Shown here in pieces: positions 1 through 5,575 of a stretch of DNA of 9,359 nucleotides. Source of the DNA: Paracoccaceae bacterium (GTDB lineage: Bacteria > Pseudomonadota > Alphaproteobacteria > Rhodobacterales > Rhodobacteraceae); NCBI GenBank assembly GCA_026709725.1, contig JAPOSK010000220.1, positions 1-9,359 of the forward strand, written 5' to 3'. Within the stretch, counting starts at the first letter, position 1, and each line of letters begins with the position of its first letter. The position numbers were made by a program, and so were the translations under genes. The notes below the pieces were generated by a model. That model did no database searches and had not been told where the DNA came from. It worked only from the letters and a program-made list of their open reading frames with translations.

Positions 1-360
1 CAGGTAATAATCTGTAATGGAAATTTTCCACGCATCCGGCTCCACAAAGACATAGCCGCTGGCCAGCGACTTGATCTCTGCCAGGAGCTGGACCATCTCA
101 GCCCGGGTGACCGTATCGGCTAGGGCTTCGGCAATTGCCCTCCTGATCAGGACATCAATGATTGGTCCCTGCAAAACAATCCAGACCAGAACGAACGGCA
201 GCGCTGTGACCAGTGTCACCAGGAGGGAATGGGTCGCGTGATAGGTCGGAATGGAGTGCATGCGACCCCTGTCGACCAGCATCCTGCGCGCGCTGCCATA
301 GTTCCAGGCAAACCCGATCATCGCGAGAAGGATAACCGATCCGAAAGCAATGAGAATCAA
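1..360 (-). CDS. pstC: Phosphate ABC transporter permease PstC (partial, N-terminal 120 codons)
   Basis: Inner-membrane permease of the high-affinity phosphate importer PstSCAB. The visible N-terminus has a hydrophobic first segment (ILIAFGSVILLAMIGFAW), a basic linker, the HSIPTYHATHSLL stretch resembling the HSLPGYHG block of long alphaproteobacterial PstC proteins, a second membrane segment, then a soluble region ending in WKISITDYYL. The reading frame is open to the left edge, so the gene continues outside. I chose the TTG at 360-358 because GAGGG lies seven bases before it and the protein then begins at the first membrane segment; no ATG is available in this frame upstream. It follows pstS on the same strand after an 85-base gap that holds a terminator-like hairpin. 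Family assignment rests on recognised sequence blocks and the pstS neighbour; the exact start is less certain. Confidence 0.85.
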   Translation of the reverse strand, partial: MILIAFGSVILLAMIGFAWNYGSARRMLVDRGRMHSIPTYHATHSLLVTLVTALPFVLVWIVLQGPIIDVLIRRAIAEALADTVTRAEMVQLLAEIKSLASGYVFVEPDAWKISITDYYL

Positions 361-376
361 TATGCCGCCCTCAGAT

Positions 377-411
377 AAAAACCGACAGACGGCTGTTGTT
401 CCGCCTGTCAG
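377..411 (-). terminator. Hairpin plus U5 between pstS and pstC (probable attenuator)
   Basis: Read on the minus strand, CTGACAGGCGG pairs with CCGTCTGTCGG (11 bp including two G-U wobbles) around an 8-base loop, and the stem is followed at once by TTTTT. This is the form of a Rho-independent terminator. It lies after the pstS stop and before pstC. A partial stop here would give more binding protein than permease, which is common in ABC importer operons. The structure is seen in the sequence; its function is inferred. Confidence 0.65.
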
Positions 412-445
412 CGTGGATGTCAAGAGCAGGTTCGGTGAAACCGGA

Positions 446-1483
446 TTATTTGGCGGATATGGTCACGCCATTAATGACCGCATCCTGCAGCATGCTGCGC
501 TGGTCATCCGGCAGGGACACAAGACCGCGCTCCGAAAGATAGCCATCGGGAGCCAGTGCCTCCTCGGACACATATTCCTCGATGAACGCCTGCAGATTTG
601 GAATCACATTCCTGTGGGCATTCTTTGTGTAGAAATACAGCGGGCGGGAGACAGGGTAGGATTTATCGCCGATTGTTGCCGCATCCGGCTCAATGCCATT
701 GATCTTCACAGGTTTCAGCACATCGAGATTCTCAAACAGGAATGAATAGCCAAAGATGCCCATGGCGGTTGGATCCTCAGCCAGACTCCTGACAATCAGA
801 TTGTCATTTTCACCGGCTTCGATGAACTGACCGTCCACCCGCATGCGACTGCAGTTTTCCTTGATCCAGTTTCCATCAAATCCACCATTCCTGACATAGT
901 CGAGCGCCTCACAACCGGCATGCATGGCCAGCTCGACAAATGCATCCCGCGTCCCGGATGTCGGCGGGGGACCGTAAAAAAGGATGGGCTGGTCGGGCAG
1001 AGACGGATCAATGTCAGACCACCTCATGTTCGGATTCTTGACCATCTTGCCATCGACGGGAACCCTGTCGGCCAGTGCCAGATAGACCTGTTCAAGAGTG
1101 AGATCCCACACGCTGCCAGATTCCCGTGAGATCGCGATCGAAAGCCCATCAAAGCCAATGAGCGCTTCGGTGATGTCGGTCACGCCGTTCTCCTGGCATT
1201 TCGCATGTTCTGAGGATTTCATGGCACGCGATGCACCGGTGATATCCGGATGGCCGGCACCAATGCCGGCACAGAAGAGTTTCATGCCTCCACCGGTACC
1301 GGTCGACTCCGGCACAACTTCCGCACCCGGATTCATGTTCATGAACTGTTCGGTCACGGCCTGGGTGTAGGGAAAAACTGTTGATGAGCCAACAATCATG
1401 ATATAGTCCCGCCCGGCTGCAGGAGCCACAAGCATCACACATCCCACGGCGGCAACCACCGCCTTGCCAAAAAATCGTATCAT
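446..1483 (-). CDS. pstS: Periplasmic phosphate-binding protein PstS
   Basis: Solute-binding protein of the Pst phosphate importer; it captures phosphate in the periplasm and delivers it to PstC/PstA. It has 345 residues, a usual length. Residues 1-24 form a signal peptide (basic MIRFFGK start, hydrophobic core, small residues before about AAG/RDY). The diagnostic GSSTVFPYTQAVTEQF follows at 32-47, the STGTGGGMK loop at 60-68, DITGASR at 80-86 and the GPPPTSGTRDAF block at 171-182; these loops bind the anion in the family. The ATG at 1483 has a strong GAGGGGAG ribosome site about six bases ahead. The gene is first in its operon, downstream of a phased heptamer array likely to bind PhoB. Four to five cysteines lie in the mature part (for example 71, 96, 191). 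Identification is firm. Confidence 0.95.
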   Translation of the reverse strand: MIRFFGKAVVAAVGCVMLVAPAAGRDYIMIVGSSTVFPYTQAVTEQFMNMNPGAEVVPESTGTGGGMKLFCAGIGAGHPDITGASRAMKSSEHAKCQENGVTDITEALIGFDGLSIAISRESGSVWDLTLEQVYLALADRVPVDGKMVKNPNMRWSDIDPSLPDQPILFYGPPPTSGTRDAFVELAMHAGCEALDYVRNGGFDGNWIKENCSRMRVDGQFIEAGENDNLIVRSLAEDPTAMGIFGYSFLFENLDVLKPVKINGIEPDAATIGDKSYPVSRPLYFYTKNAHRNVIPNLQAFIEEYVSEEALAPDGYLSERGLVSLPDDQRSMLQDAVINGVTISAK

Positions 1484-1534
1484 CGGGATCTCCCCTCATT
1501 CAGTTACAGACACTGGCGTTTCAGTTCGCCGCAA

Positions 1535-1591
1535 TCCATATGCGGCGCGAATGCAATGGTTTTGCAATGAAATTGTAAAAGTCTTGTGAAA
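1535..1591 (-). promoter_or_regulatory. Tandem Pho-box-like array and pstS promoter
   Basis: On the minus strand four heptamers lie exactly 11 bases apart: TTTCACA (1591-1585), TTTTACA (1580-1574), CATTGCA (1569-1563) and CATTGCA (1558-1552), each separated by 4 bases. The 7+4 geometry is that of PhoB-binding Pho boxes, although the heptamers drift from the enteric CTGTCAT. Eleven bases beyond the last heptamer is TATGGA (1540-1535), a weak but properly placed -10. The array begins about 70 bases before the pstS ATG. The repeats are direct observation; binding by PhoB is inferred from the downstream genes. Confidence 0.65.
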
Positions 1592-1620
1592 TTGATCCAT
1601 CCAGCGCCCGGCTCACGCAA

Positions 1621-1649
1621 TTGGCATTAATCACAGGATATCCTATAGA
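1621..1649 (+). promoter_or_regulatory. Sigma70-like promoter of tRNA-Ser
   Basis: TTGGCA (1621-1626) and TATAGA (1644-1649) are separated by exactly 17 bases, and the predicted start falls about 14 bases before the mature tRNA. It points away from the pstS promoter. Confidence 0.65.
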
Positions 1650-1669
1650 CCCAAGCCGGACCCTTCAGC

Positions 1670-1759
1670 GGAGAGGTGCCGGAGCGGTCGAACGGGGCGG
1701 TCTCGAAAACCGTTGTGCCCAACTGGGCACCCAGGGTTCGAATCCCTGCCTCTCCGCCA
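1670..1759 (+). tRNA. tRNA-Ser (anticodon CGA)
   Basis: A 90-base class II tRNA. The acceptor stem GGAGAGG (1670-1676) pairs with CCTCTCC (1749-1755), followed by discriminator G and an encoded CCA (1757-1759). The anticodon loop CTCGAAA carries CGA at 1704-1706, reading the serine codon UCG. The long variable arm (GTGCCC, loop, GGGCAC) is typical of serine tRNAs, and the T arm is CAGGG-TTCGAAT-CCCTG. All stems close. The 3' ends of serine tRNA genes are frequent integration sites, and accessory genes follow on the same strand, but no second copy of the tRNA 3' end is visible in the window. Confidence 0.97.
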
Positions 1760-1923
1760 TCCGGGAACAGAACCATGAATGTCGATTGCCGCCGATCCTT
1801 CGCTCTTTGAGGCAGCCTACACTTTGATCCGGCAATGCATACTTCGCTTTCGCCCACTTCGACGCGTTGCCAGAGAATGCTGCACTTTGAGTGCGGCCGT
1901 CACGCATATGGTGCCGCTTGCGG

Positions 1924-2008
1924 TCTTGCACCCATGCCCGCCTCCCGGGTGCAAGAAAGCGCGGACATCGGTCCGCTCCGGCCCCCACAGGGTACATGCC
2001 GGGGCATG
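1924..2008. repeat. Cluster of three inverted repeats
   Basis: Three perfect hairpins follow each other: TCTTGCACCC/GGGTGCAAGA (1924-1933 with 1947-1956, 13-base loop), GCGGAC/GTCCGC (1961-1966 with 1971-1976, 4-base loop) and CATGCC/GGCATG (1995-2000 with 2003-2008, 2-base spacer). None is followed by a T run, so they are not obvious intrinsic terminators. They could form a structured RNA, trim or end the tRNA transcript, or mark a recombination region. Confidence 0.5.
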
Positions 2009-2200
2009 AAAAGCGGGGGCAAGATTGCAGTCAAGTTCTACAAGCCGAGCTGGGCTGCTTCCGTCTTCGACTTCCACATTGTGTCCGGGTCCCGAGCAGC
2101 ATGTTCATCTCTTCTTCAGGCCCGGGTTTGATTGAAGGCATTTTGCTGTCAAATATCCTCCTAAACAGGTGAAATCCAATACTATCGCCATGCAGTGATA

Positions 2201-2248
2201 TTGCCGTGCCCGCGTAATTGTTATATGTTAACATTACAGATTGATCAA
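2201..2248 (+). promoter_or_regulatory. Possible promoter and operator of the HTH/Fic pair
   Basis: TTGCCG (2201-2206) and TATGTT (2224-2229) are 17 bases apart. A perfect palindrome ATGTTAACAT (2225-2234) overlaps the -10, and TTGATCAA (2241-2248) lies just downstream. A palindrome across the promoter would suit autorepression by the HTH protein, as in toxin-antitoxin operons. The matches are moderate and the assignment is a guess from position. Confidence 0.3.
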
Positions 2249-2272
2249 AAATGCAAAACCATAGGTTGGCAG

Positions 2273-2734
2273 ATGTCCGTTTCACGTGCAAAAAAGCAAC
2301 AAGCCGAAGGCAAAATCAATCAGGCGGGCCAGGCGGGCCGTCTCCTCGCCAAGCCGCTTGGTGGCTGGATTGTGACATTCCAGGCGGCTATCGTCATGAG
2401 CGCGCCTGCGCTGGCCGAGCGGCTGGGTGTATCCCGGAACAGTGTCTACAGTTCGATCCAGAACGAACAGGCCGGCACAATTTCCCTGAACCAGCTTGAC
2501 AGGATAGCCGAGGCCATGGGTGGAAAGCTCGCTTACGCCATCATCCCGCGCGAGGGACCGGTGGAAGAGATCGTCATGATCCAGGCTCGCAGGAAAGCCA
2601 AACGCATCATCCAGCGCACACGCGCGCACATGGCCTTGGAAGAGCAGACCGAGGGCCTGCGCAGCCAGGAAGAGATGATCGAGGAACTGGCCAGCGAGAT
2701 GGTGCGCGAAATGCCCAAGGACTTCTGGAAGTGA
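2273..2734 (+). CDS. Mobile mystery protein A-like HTH protein (probable antitoxin)
   Basis: A 153-residue protein with an Xre-type helix-turn-helix at about 43-85 (SAPALAERLGVSRNSVYSSI, then SLNQLDRIAEAMGGKLAYAI). A GGW-type entry motif sits at 30-32, and an acidic helical C-terminus ends in MPKDFWK. This order (basic start, P-x-GGW, HTH, MALEEQ helix, short tail ending near W) matches TIGR02612, which is known to occur always with the Fic-type mobile mystery protein B, often on plasmids or mobile DNA. I chose the ATG at 2273: AGG lies 7 bases ahead and the protein then has the usual length; an in-frame ATG at 2195 would add 26 residues with unusual composition. The stop overlaps the next start (GTGA). 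Likely role: DNA binding and restraint of the Fic partner. I did not find a clear (S/T)xxxE(G/N) inhibitory motif in it. Confidence 0.85.
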   Translation: MSVSRAKKQQAEGKINQAGQAGRLLAKPLGGWIVTFQAAIVMSAPALAERLGVSRNSVYSSIQNEQAGTISLNQLDRIAEAMGGKLAYAIIPREGPVEEIVMIQARRKAKRIIQRTRAHMALEEQTEGLRSQEEMIEELASEMVREMPKDFWK

Positions 2735-3336
2735 ACCTTGAACTGCACGAACCAACCGGTGTAACTCCACTGACACGCGACGAGATGCTTGGCCTGAAGG
2801 CCAGGCACATCACCACACGCGGAGAGCTGAACGAGTTGGAGGGTGAAAACATCATTGAGGGTTTGACCTGGCTGGACCGACGGCCAAAGTCTTTTGATAT
2901 CCTGACCGATGATTCCGCCCGTGAATCTCACAAACGTCTGTTCGGCCAGGTCTGGGATTGGGCGGGCATCTATCGCCAGACCGAGAAGAACATCGGTGTG
3001 CAGGTTTGGTGCATTTCGACTGAGATGCGGATCTGTCTCGAGGATGCCCGCTATTGGCGCGAAAACAGCACCTACGAACCCCTGGAAGCCACCGCACGCT
3101 TCCACCACAAGTTGGTCTGGGTCCACCCCTTCGCCAATGGCAACGGACGCTGGGCAAGGATTGCAGCGGACACCTATTTGACCACAATTGACAAGGATAT
3201 CTTCCTCGATTGGTCGGGCGGCGGGACGTTGACAGCCAACAGCGAGCACCGTGCACGGTACATCGCGGCCCTGAACGCCGCTGACGGTTCTGAATTTGGA
3301 CCATTGATTGAATTGGTCAAAGAGATTGCGAGGTAG
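2731..3336 (+). CDS. Fic-domain protein, mobile mystery protein B type (probable toxin)
   Basis: A 201-residue Fic protein, expected to transfer AMP or another nucleotide moiety to a target protein. The core motif HPFANGNGRWAR is at 132-143. H132 would be the general base, and the GNGR loop would bind the phosphates. The position usually D or E in HPFx(D/E)GN is N137 here; I recall Asn there as common in this subfamily. The N-terminal GVTPLT...HITTRGELNELEGENI (10-41) and WDWAGIYRQTEKNIGV (75-90) blocks match TIGR02613. Translation starts at GTG 2731, which overlaps the antitoxin stop, so the two are probably translationally coupled; AAGGA lies about 10 bases upstream. No canonical inhibitory motif is seen within the protein. 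The gene appears intact. Confidence 0.88.
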   Translation: MNLELHEPTGVTPLTRDEMLGLKARHITTRGELNELEGENIIEGLTWLDRRPKSFDILTDDSARESHKRLFGQVWDWAGIYRQTEKNIGVQVWCISTEMRICLEDARYWRENSTYEPLEATARFHHKLVWVHPFANGNGRWARIAADTYLTTIDKDIFLDWSGGGTLTANSEHRARYIAALNAADGSEFGPLIELVKEIAR

Positions 3337-3645
3337 ATTCAGCACCAGAAACTCCGCGATCCTGTATGGCCAGGCCGACAACGGACTGGACGGTGGAGCC
3401 CGGGATGACTTGCCTGGCCCGGTGATCCGCCTGTCCCAGACAACACTCCCGGAGCGGGAACCCCCAAGGGTGCTGCTCAAGACCGCGAGCCTTTGGCTGG
3501 CCGGACCTTGTGCTGCTGTCTCCACAGCATTTCTTCCTTGAAATCCGCGTACCCCCCCTGTATAGTTCCTTCCCGATCATTCCCGGCCCGGAGGAGACGG
3601 ACCGTGATGGGGAGCCTGACCGGGATATCTGTACAGCTGGCGGCA

Positions 3646-3682
3646 CCCGATCGGGAACGCCCTGGCGAATGCGGGGCGTTCC
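3646..3682. repeat. Overlapping palindrome and 9-bp hairpin
   Basis: CCCGATCGGG (3646-3655) is a perfect palindrome. It overlaps the left arm of GGAACGCCC/GGGCGTTCC (3654-3662 with 3674-3682, 11-base loop). The two folds are mutually exclusive because they share GG at 3654-3655. No T run follows, so this is not a standard terminator. Confidence 0.55.
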
Positions 3683-3717
3683 GGGGGATTGGGATGCGGG
3701 CAGGCGGGGGTGGCGGG
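3683..3717 (+). other. G-quadruplex motif
   Basis: Five runs of three or more G (3683-3687, 3691-3693, 3698-3700, 3706-3710, 3715-3717) are separated by loops of 3, 4, 5 and 4 bases. This meets the usual G3+N1-7 rule on the plus strand. It directly follows the 9-bp hairpin. Whether it folds or matters in the cell cannot be told from sequence. Confidence 0.5.
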
Positions 3718-3804
3718 CGTCCCGGCCTTCATTGATCGGGTGGCTGGCGTGATGGCGGCGCGGTGGGTGTCAACAGGCCCTAAACAGCCCTTATCAGATA
3801 CACC

Positions 3805-3845
3805 AGGGGCGGGGCGGCCCGCCTCTTCCTAATTTCTTCTTGCTT
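3805..3845 (+). terminator. Candidate intrinsic terminator
   Basis: AGGGGCGGG (3805-3813) pairs with CCCGCCTCT (3818-3826) with one G-U wobble and a 4-base loop. A pyrimidine-rich tail with several T pairs and triplets (TCCTAATTTCTTCTTGCTT) follows. The T tract is broken up, so strength is doubtful. It would end transcription coming from the HTH/Fic pair before the next small gene. Confidence 0.4.
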
Positions 3846-3850
3846 GTCCT

Positions 3851-3912
3851 GTCTCCTGTGATGTATGCAGGGAAGTCAGCATGCCAATTCTCCCGATGAC
3901 GCCACAGGAGAC
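3851..3912 (+). promoter_or_regulatory. Perfect 10-bp inverted repeat hiding the ribosome site of the 57-aa gene
   Basis: GTCTCCTGTG (3851-3860) and CACAGGAGAC (3903-3912) are perfect inverted copies 42 bases apart. The right arm contains AGGAG (3906-3910), the ribosome binding site of the small gene that starts at 3918. In RNA the helix would sequester this site. Inside the loop GGGA (3870-3873) can pair with TCCC (3891-3894), making a longer folded structure. A translational switch, thermosensor or protein-binding hairpin is possible. If transcription starts inside the loop (a weak TTGCTT, 18 bases, TATGCA at 3840-3869), the repeat would act only as DNA. Confidence 0.55.
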
Positions 3913-3917
3913 CTCCC

Positions 3918-4091
3918 ATGGAAAAATCGGACATTCGCCCCACTGTCCGCCTGAAACCCAACTCGTATCAACCGGGCGGAGCCGAACTGGGTGAACCCGT
4001 TATCATCCGTGGGAAGGATGGATCAATCCCATCAACGGCAGAACCGGCCCGGGTCGCCCTTGCGGCCCATGGCCACCACGGAAGATGGTGA
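3918..4091 (+). CDS. Small 57-aa protein of unknown function
   Basis: A short frame beginning MEKSDIRPTVRLKPNSYQPG and ending AAHGHHGRW, with stop TGA at 4089-4091. The ribosome site is excellent: AGGAG, then seven bases, then ATG. The N-terminal half (PTVRLKPNSYQP, then AELGEPV, then a DGSIP turn and AEPARVAL) resembles small uncharacterised alphaproteobacterial proteins with the pattern RPTVRLxPxSYQPxKAELEE...TPExLARAxL, as far as I recall them. Here the last part (HGHHGRW) diverges, so the C-terminus may be altered. There is no signal peptide or membrane segment; the protein is basic with a likely short helix. The start lies just past a hairpin that covers the ribosome site. Function is unknown. 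Confidence 0.6.
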   Translation: MEKSDIRPTVRLKPNSYQPGGAELGEPVIIRGKDGSIPSTAEPARVALAAHGHHGRW

Positions 4092-4101
4092 CGCGTAATT
4101 C

Positions 4102-4137
4102 GATCCAGGATTTTCGGCTGGCGATTCCGGCCGGATC
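4102..4137 (+). repeat. Imperfect hairpin and palindrome after the 57-aa gene
   Basis: GATCC (4102-4106) can pair with GGATC (4133-4137), and TCCGGCCGGA (4126-4135) is a perfect palindrome. Little T follows, so it is only a weak terminator candidate for the small gene. Confidence 0.3.
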
Positions 4138-4166
4138 TTCTGATCGGGCAAATTGGGATTTTGGTA

Positions 4167-4172
4167 TATAAT
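4167..4172 (+). promoter_or_regulatory. Consensus -10 (TATAAT) just before the coiled-coil gene
   Basis: A perfect TATAAT lies ten bases before the ATG at 4182. No good -35 is found at 16-18 bases. If it is used, transcription would start about 7 bases downstream, within a few bases of the ATG, giving an almost leaderless message. Confidence 0.45.
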
Positions 4173-4181
4173 CCCCATAAA

Positions 4182-4526
4182 ATGAAGGAGCGGCACTGTG
4201 TCTGCGACAACGAGATTTCCGCCCGCGAGTTTTGGACATGCATCATTGCAGTAACGGGTGTGATTTCGGCAGCAGTGGTATTCACATGGAATTTCATGGC
4301 AGAGGCTCAGGAACTCGAATTGAAGCAGCGGGAGTTGTCGACCATAGCGGAGGGAATTTCTGAGCAGGTAAAGATGAACACTGCCCAGATCGAGATGAAC
4401 ACTGCCGCGTTGACCGCTCTTGCGGGCAACGTGAAGGATCTAACCGGCCAGATTCAGATCCTTCAAGATAATGTTGTTCTTCTTGTTTGTCTGCAAGAAC
4501 CAAGCCATTCCGTTTGCGAGGAATAA
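4182..4526 (+). CDS. Single-pass membrane protein with coiled coil, unknown function
   Basis: A 114-residue protein from the ATG at 4182. A short Cys-containing head (residues 1-17) is followed by one transmembrane helix (about 18-38, FWTCIIAVTGVISAAVVFTW) and then an extended helix, about 42-100, rich in Q, E, L and N with heptad spacing. Two adjacent heptads, MNTAQIE and MNTAALT, come from a 21-base duplication. The tail LVCLQEPSHSVCEE has two cysteines that could form a disulfide if outside the cytoplasm. The topology resembles small phage or island membrane proteins, but no family is recognised. No ribosome site precedes the ATG; AAGGAG at 4185-4190 instead precedes an out-of-frame GTG at 4198 that opens only an 18-codon frame. 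It ends about 80 bases from the convergent kinase gene. Confidence 0.6.
   Translation: MKERHCVCDNEISAREFWTCIIAVTGVISAAVVFTWNFMAEAQELELKQRELSTIAEGISEQVKMNTAQIEMNTAALTALAGNVKDLTGQIQILQDNVVLLVCLQEPSHSVCEE
4372..4406 (+). repeat. 21-base tandem duplication in the coiled coil
   Basis: AGATGAACACTGCC occurs at 4372-4385 and again at 4393-4406, exactly 21 bases (one heptad) apart. It looks like a slippage duplication that lengthened the coiled coil by seven residues. Confidence 0.7.
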
Positions 4527-4606
4527 GGTCAAGCCGAACCCAAGTGGCCCACCTGTTGTGCCGCGATCCCCAACATGAAGATTATGTAAGCATTTGTTTG
4601 AGCGCA

Positions 4607-5575
4607 TCAACTGCAATTGGGGATTATGCAATCTCCCTTCATTGGTGTCGCTGCCATGAAGTTCCGGGTTTCCTGAAGCGATTGGACGACGGCCTGCGAT
4701 CCCAATCCCATGGCATTTTGTGCGGAGCAGGCCTGTGCCATTCGTACACAGTCCTGTGGTGTCATCTTGAGGTGGAGTCCGATGGCAAAACCGGCATTGA
4801 AGCAATCACCGCATCCGCATGTGCAAGCGACATCGATGTCATAGGCCGGAATGGCAAAAGAGAGACCTTCCTGATCCCTGTAGAGGGCACCATCGGCACC
4901 GAGGGTCAGCACGACGGCCCTGACCCCCTTCTGCAAGAACAGATCACACACCTGATTGAAATCGGTGAGCCCGGACAGCGCCATGGCCTCCTCTTCCGAT
5001 GGCATGAAATAGTCAGTGTAGGGCAAGAGGGGTTCCACGAGGCGGAAATCCTCCTGACTGGCCGCAAAAACATCAAGCGTCGTCCGGCACCCCCGATGAT
5101 GGGCCTCCCGCAGCAGCTCGGCGGTCCGGCCCTGATCCATGGCATCCATCAGCCCTACCCCACCCACATGCAGAATTCGTGTATCCAGAACAGATTCAAT
5201 CTGAGCGTCTGTGACATAGAATGCACCGGTTGCTCCTTTGCGATGCAGGGCGGGACGGGCACCGTCAGGCCGCGTGGTGACAATTGAGGAAGAGGTTGCG
5301 GTGCCCGCGGTGCGCTCCATGTTTTCGGTGTTGATGCCAAAATGGTTCAAACGCTGGATCACCCAATCGCCCATGTCATCGACGCCGACACCGCCGACAG
5401 CCTGGACTGACAGACCGTGTTTTGCGGCCACGATGGCAGCGCTGCCGGCTGCCCCGGAAACGGCGAGAGCCATCTCGTCGATGAAATACGTGTCACCGCC
5501 AGGGGGGATGGCATTCACCGGGCGGCCAAGGCAGTCAAATGTGTAGAAACCCACCGATGTGTAGTCAAACGTCAT
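4607..5575 (-). CDS. PfkB-family carbohydrate kinase
   Basis: A 322-residue ribokinase/PfkB-fold kinase, expected to phosphorylate a sugar or nucleoside with ATP in the cytoplasm. Visible family marks are the N-terminal GGD turn (26-28), the substrate block AVSGAAGSAAIVAAKHGL (38-55, the GGxxxN region), GGVGVDDMGD (61-70), the ATP-site LGADGAL (225-231) and CGCGDCFNAGFA (253-264), which is the PfkB signature. D257 is the catalytic base by homology. The first Asp of the usual DTxGAGD is Cys here (CTCGCGD), an uncommon variant. The ATG at 5575 overlaps the ATPase stop as ATGA, so the gene is third in a tight cluster with the permease and ATPase, and its substrate is probably what they import. 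No terminator is evident after it. The sugar cannot be named. Confidence 0.88.
   Translation of the reverse strand: MTFDYTSVGFYTFDCLGRPVNAIPPGGDTYFIDEMALAVSGAAGSAAIVAAKHGLSVQAVGGVGVDDMGDWVIQRLNHFGINTENMERTAGTATSSSIVTTRPDGARPALHRKGATGAFYVTDAQIESVLDTRILHVGGVGLMDAMDQGRTAELLREAHHRGCRTTLDVFAASQEDFRLVEPLLPYTDYFMPSEEEAMALSGLTDFNQVCDLFLQKGVRAVVLTLGADGALYRDQEGLSFAIPAYDIDVACTCGCGDCFNAGFAIGLHLKMTPQDCVRMAQACSAQNAMGLGSQAVVQSLQETRNFMAATPMKGDCIIPNCS

Larger units (their letters stand above)
1760..2272. other. Gene-poor stretch downstream of tRNA-Ser
   Basis: About 510 bases without a convincing gene. Several short reading frames overlap on both strands, but none has a good ribosome site, a recognisable motif or plausible protein composition. 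The stretch holds a cluster of three hairpins (1924-2008) and, toward the right end, AT-rich sequence with promoter-like elements for the following two-gene module. No integrase, insertion-sequence end or copy of the tRNA 3' end was seen. It may be a decayed remnant of inserted DNA. Confidence 0.5.
3337..3917. other. Long non-coding stretch after the Fic gene
   Basis: About 580 bases with no supportable gene. Short frames on both strands have low-complexity Arg/Pro/Gly composition and no ribosome sites. The stretch contains a palindrome and hairpin (3646-3682), a G-quadruplex motif (3683-3717), a GC-rich hairpin with a pyrimidine-rich tail (3805-3845) and the inverted repeat in front of the next small gene (3851-3912). 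I see no transposase remnant. Confidence 0.5.

Noticed and set aside
1735..1759. tRNA 3' end as an attachment site
   Set aside because: I looked for a second copy of the T-arm and acceptor sequence elsewhere in the window on both strands and saw none, so an att site is not annotated.
1835..2131. 98-codon plus-strand frame after the tRNA
   Set aside because: No ribosome site, no motif, and it spans three strong hairpins; competing frames of similar length exist on both strands.
2533..3525. Long open frame on the minus strand (330 codons) opposite the HTH/Fic genes
   Set aside because: It is antisense to two well-recognised genes, has no family motif or ribosome site, and its composition is what the reverse frame of GC-rich coding DNA gives.
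4440..4620. Hydrophobic minus-strand stretch (GPLGFGLTLFLANGMAWFL) downstream of the kinase
   Set aside because: It looks like a membrane helix, but it has no start signal of its own and lies opposite the coiled-coil gene's end and the convergent gap. It is most likely chance.
4487..5287. Plus-strand frame of 266 codons opposite the kinase
   Set aside because: The minus-strand kinase carries clear PfkB motifs and overlaps the ATPase gene properly; the plus frame is a shadow.
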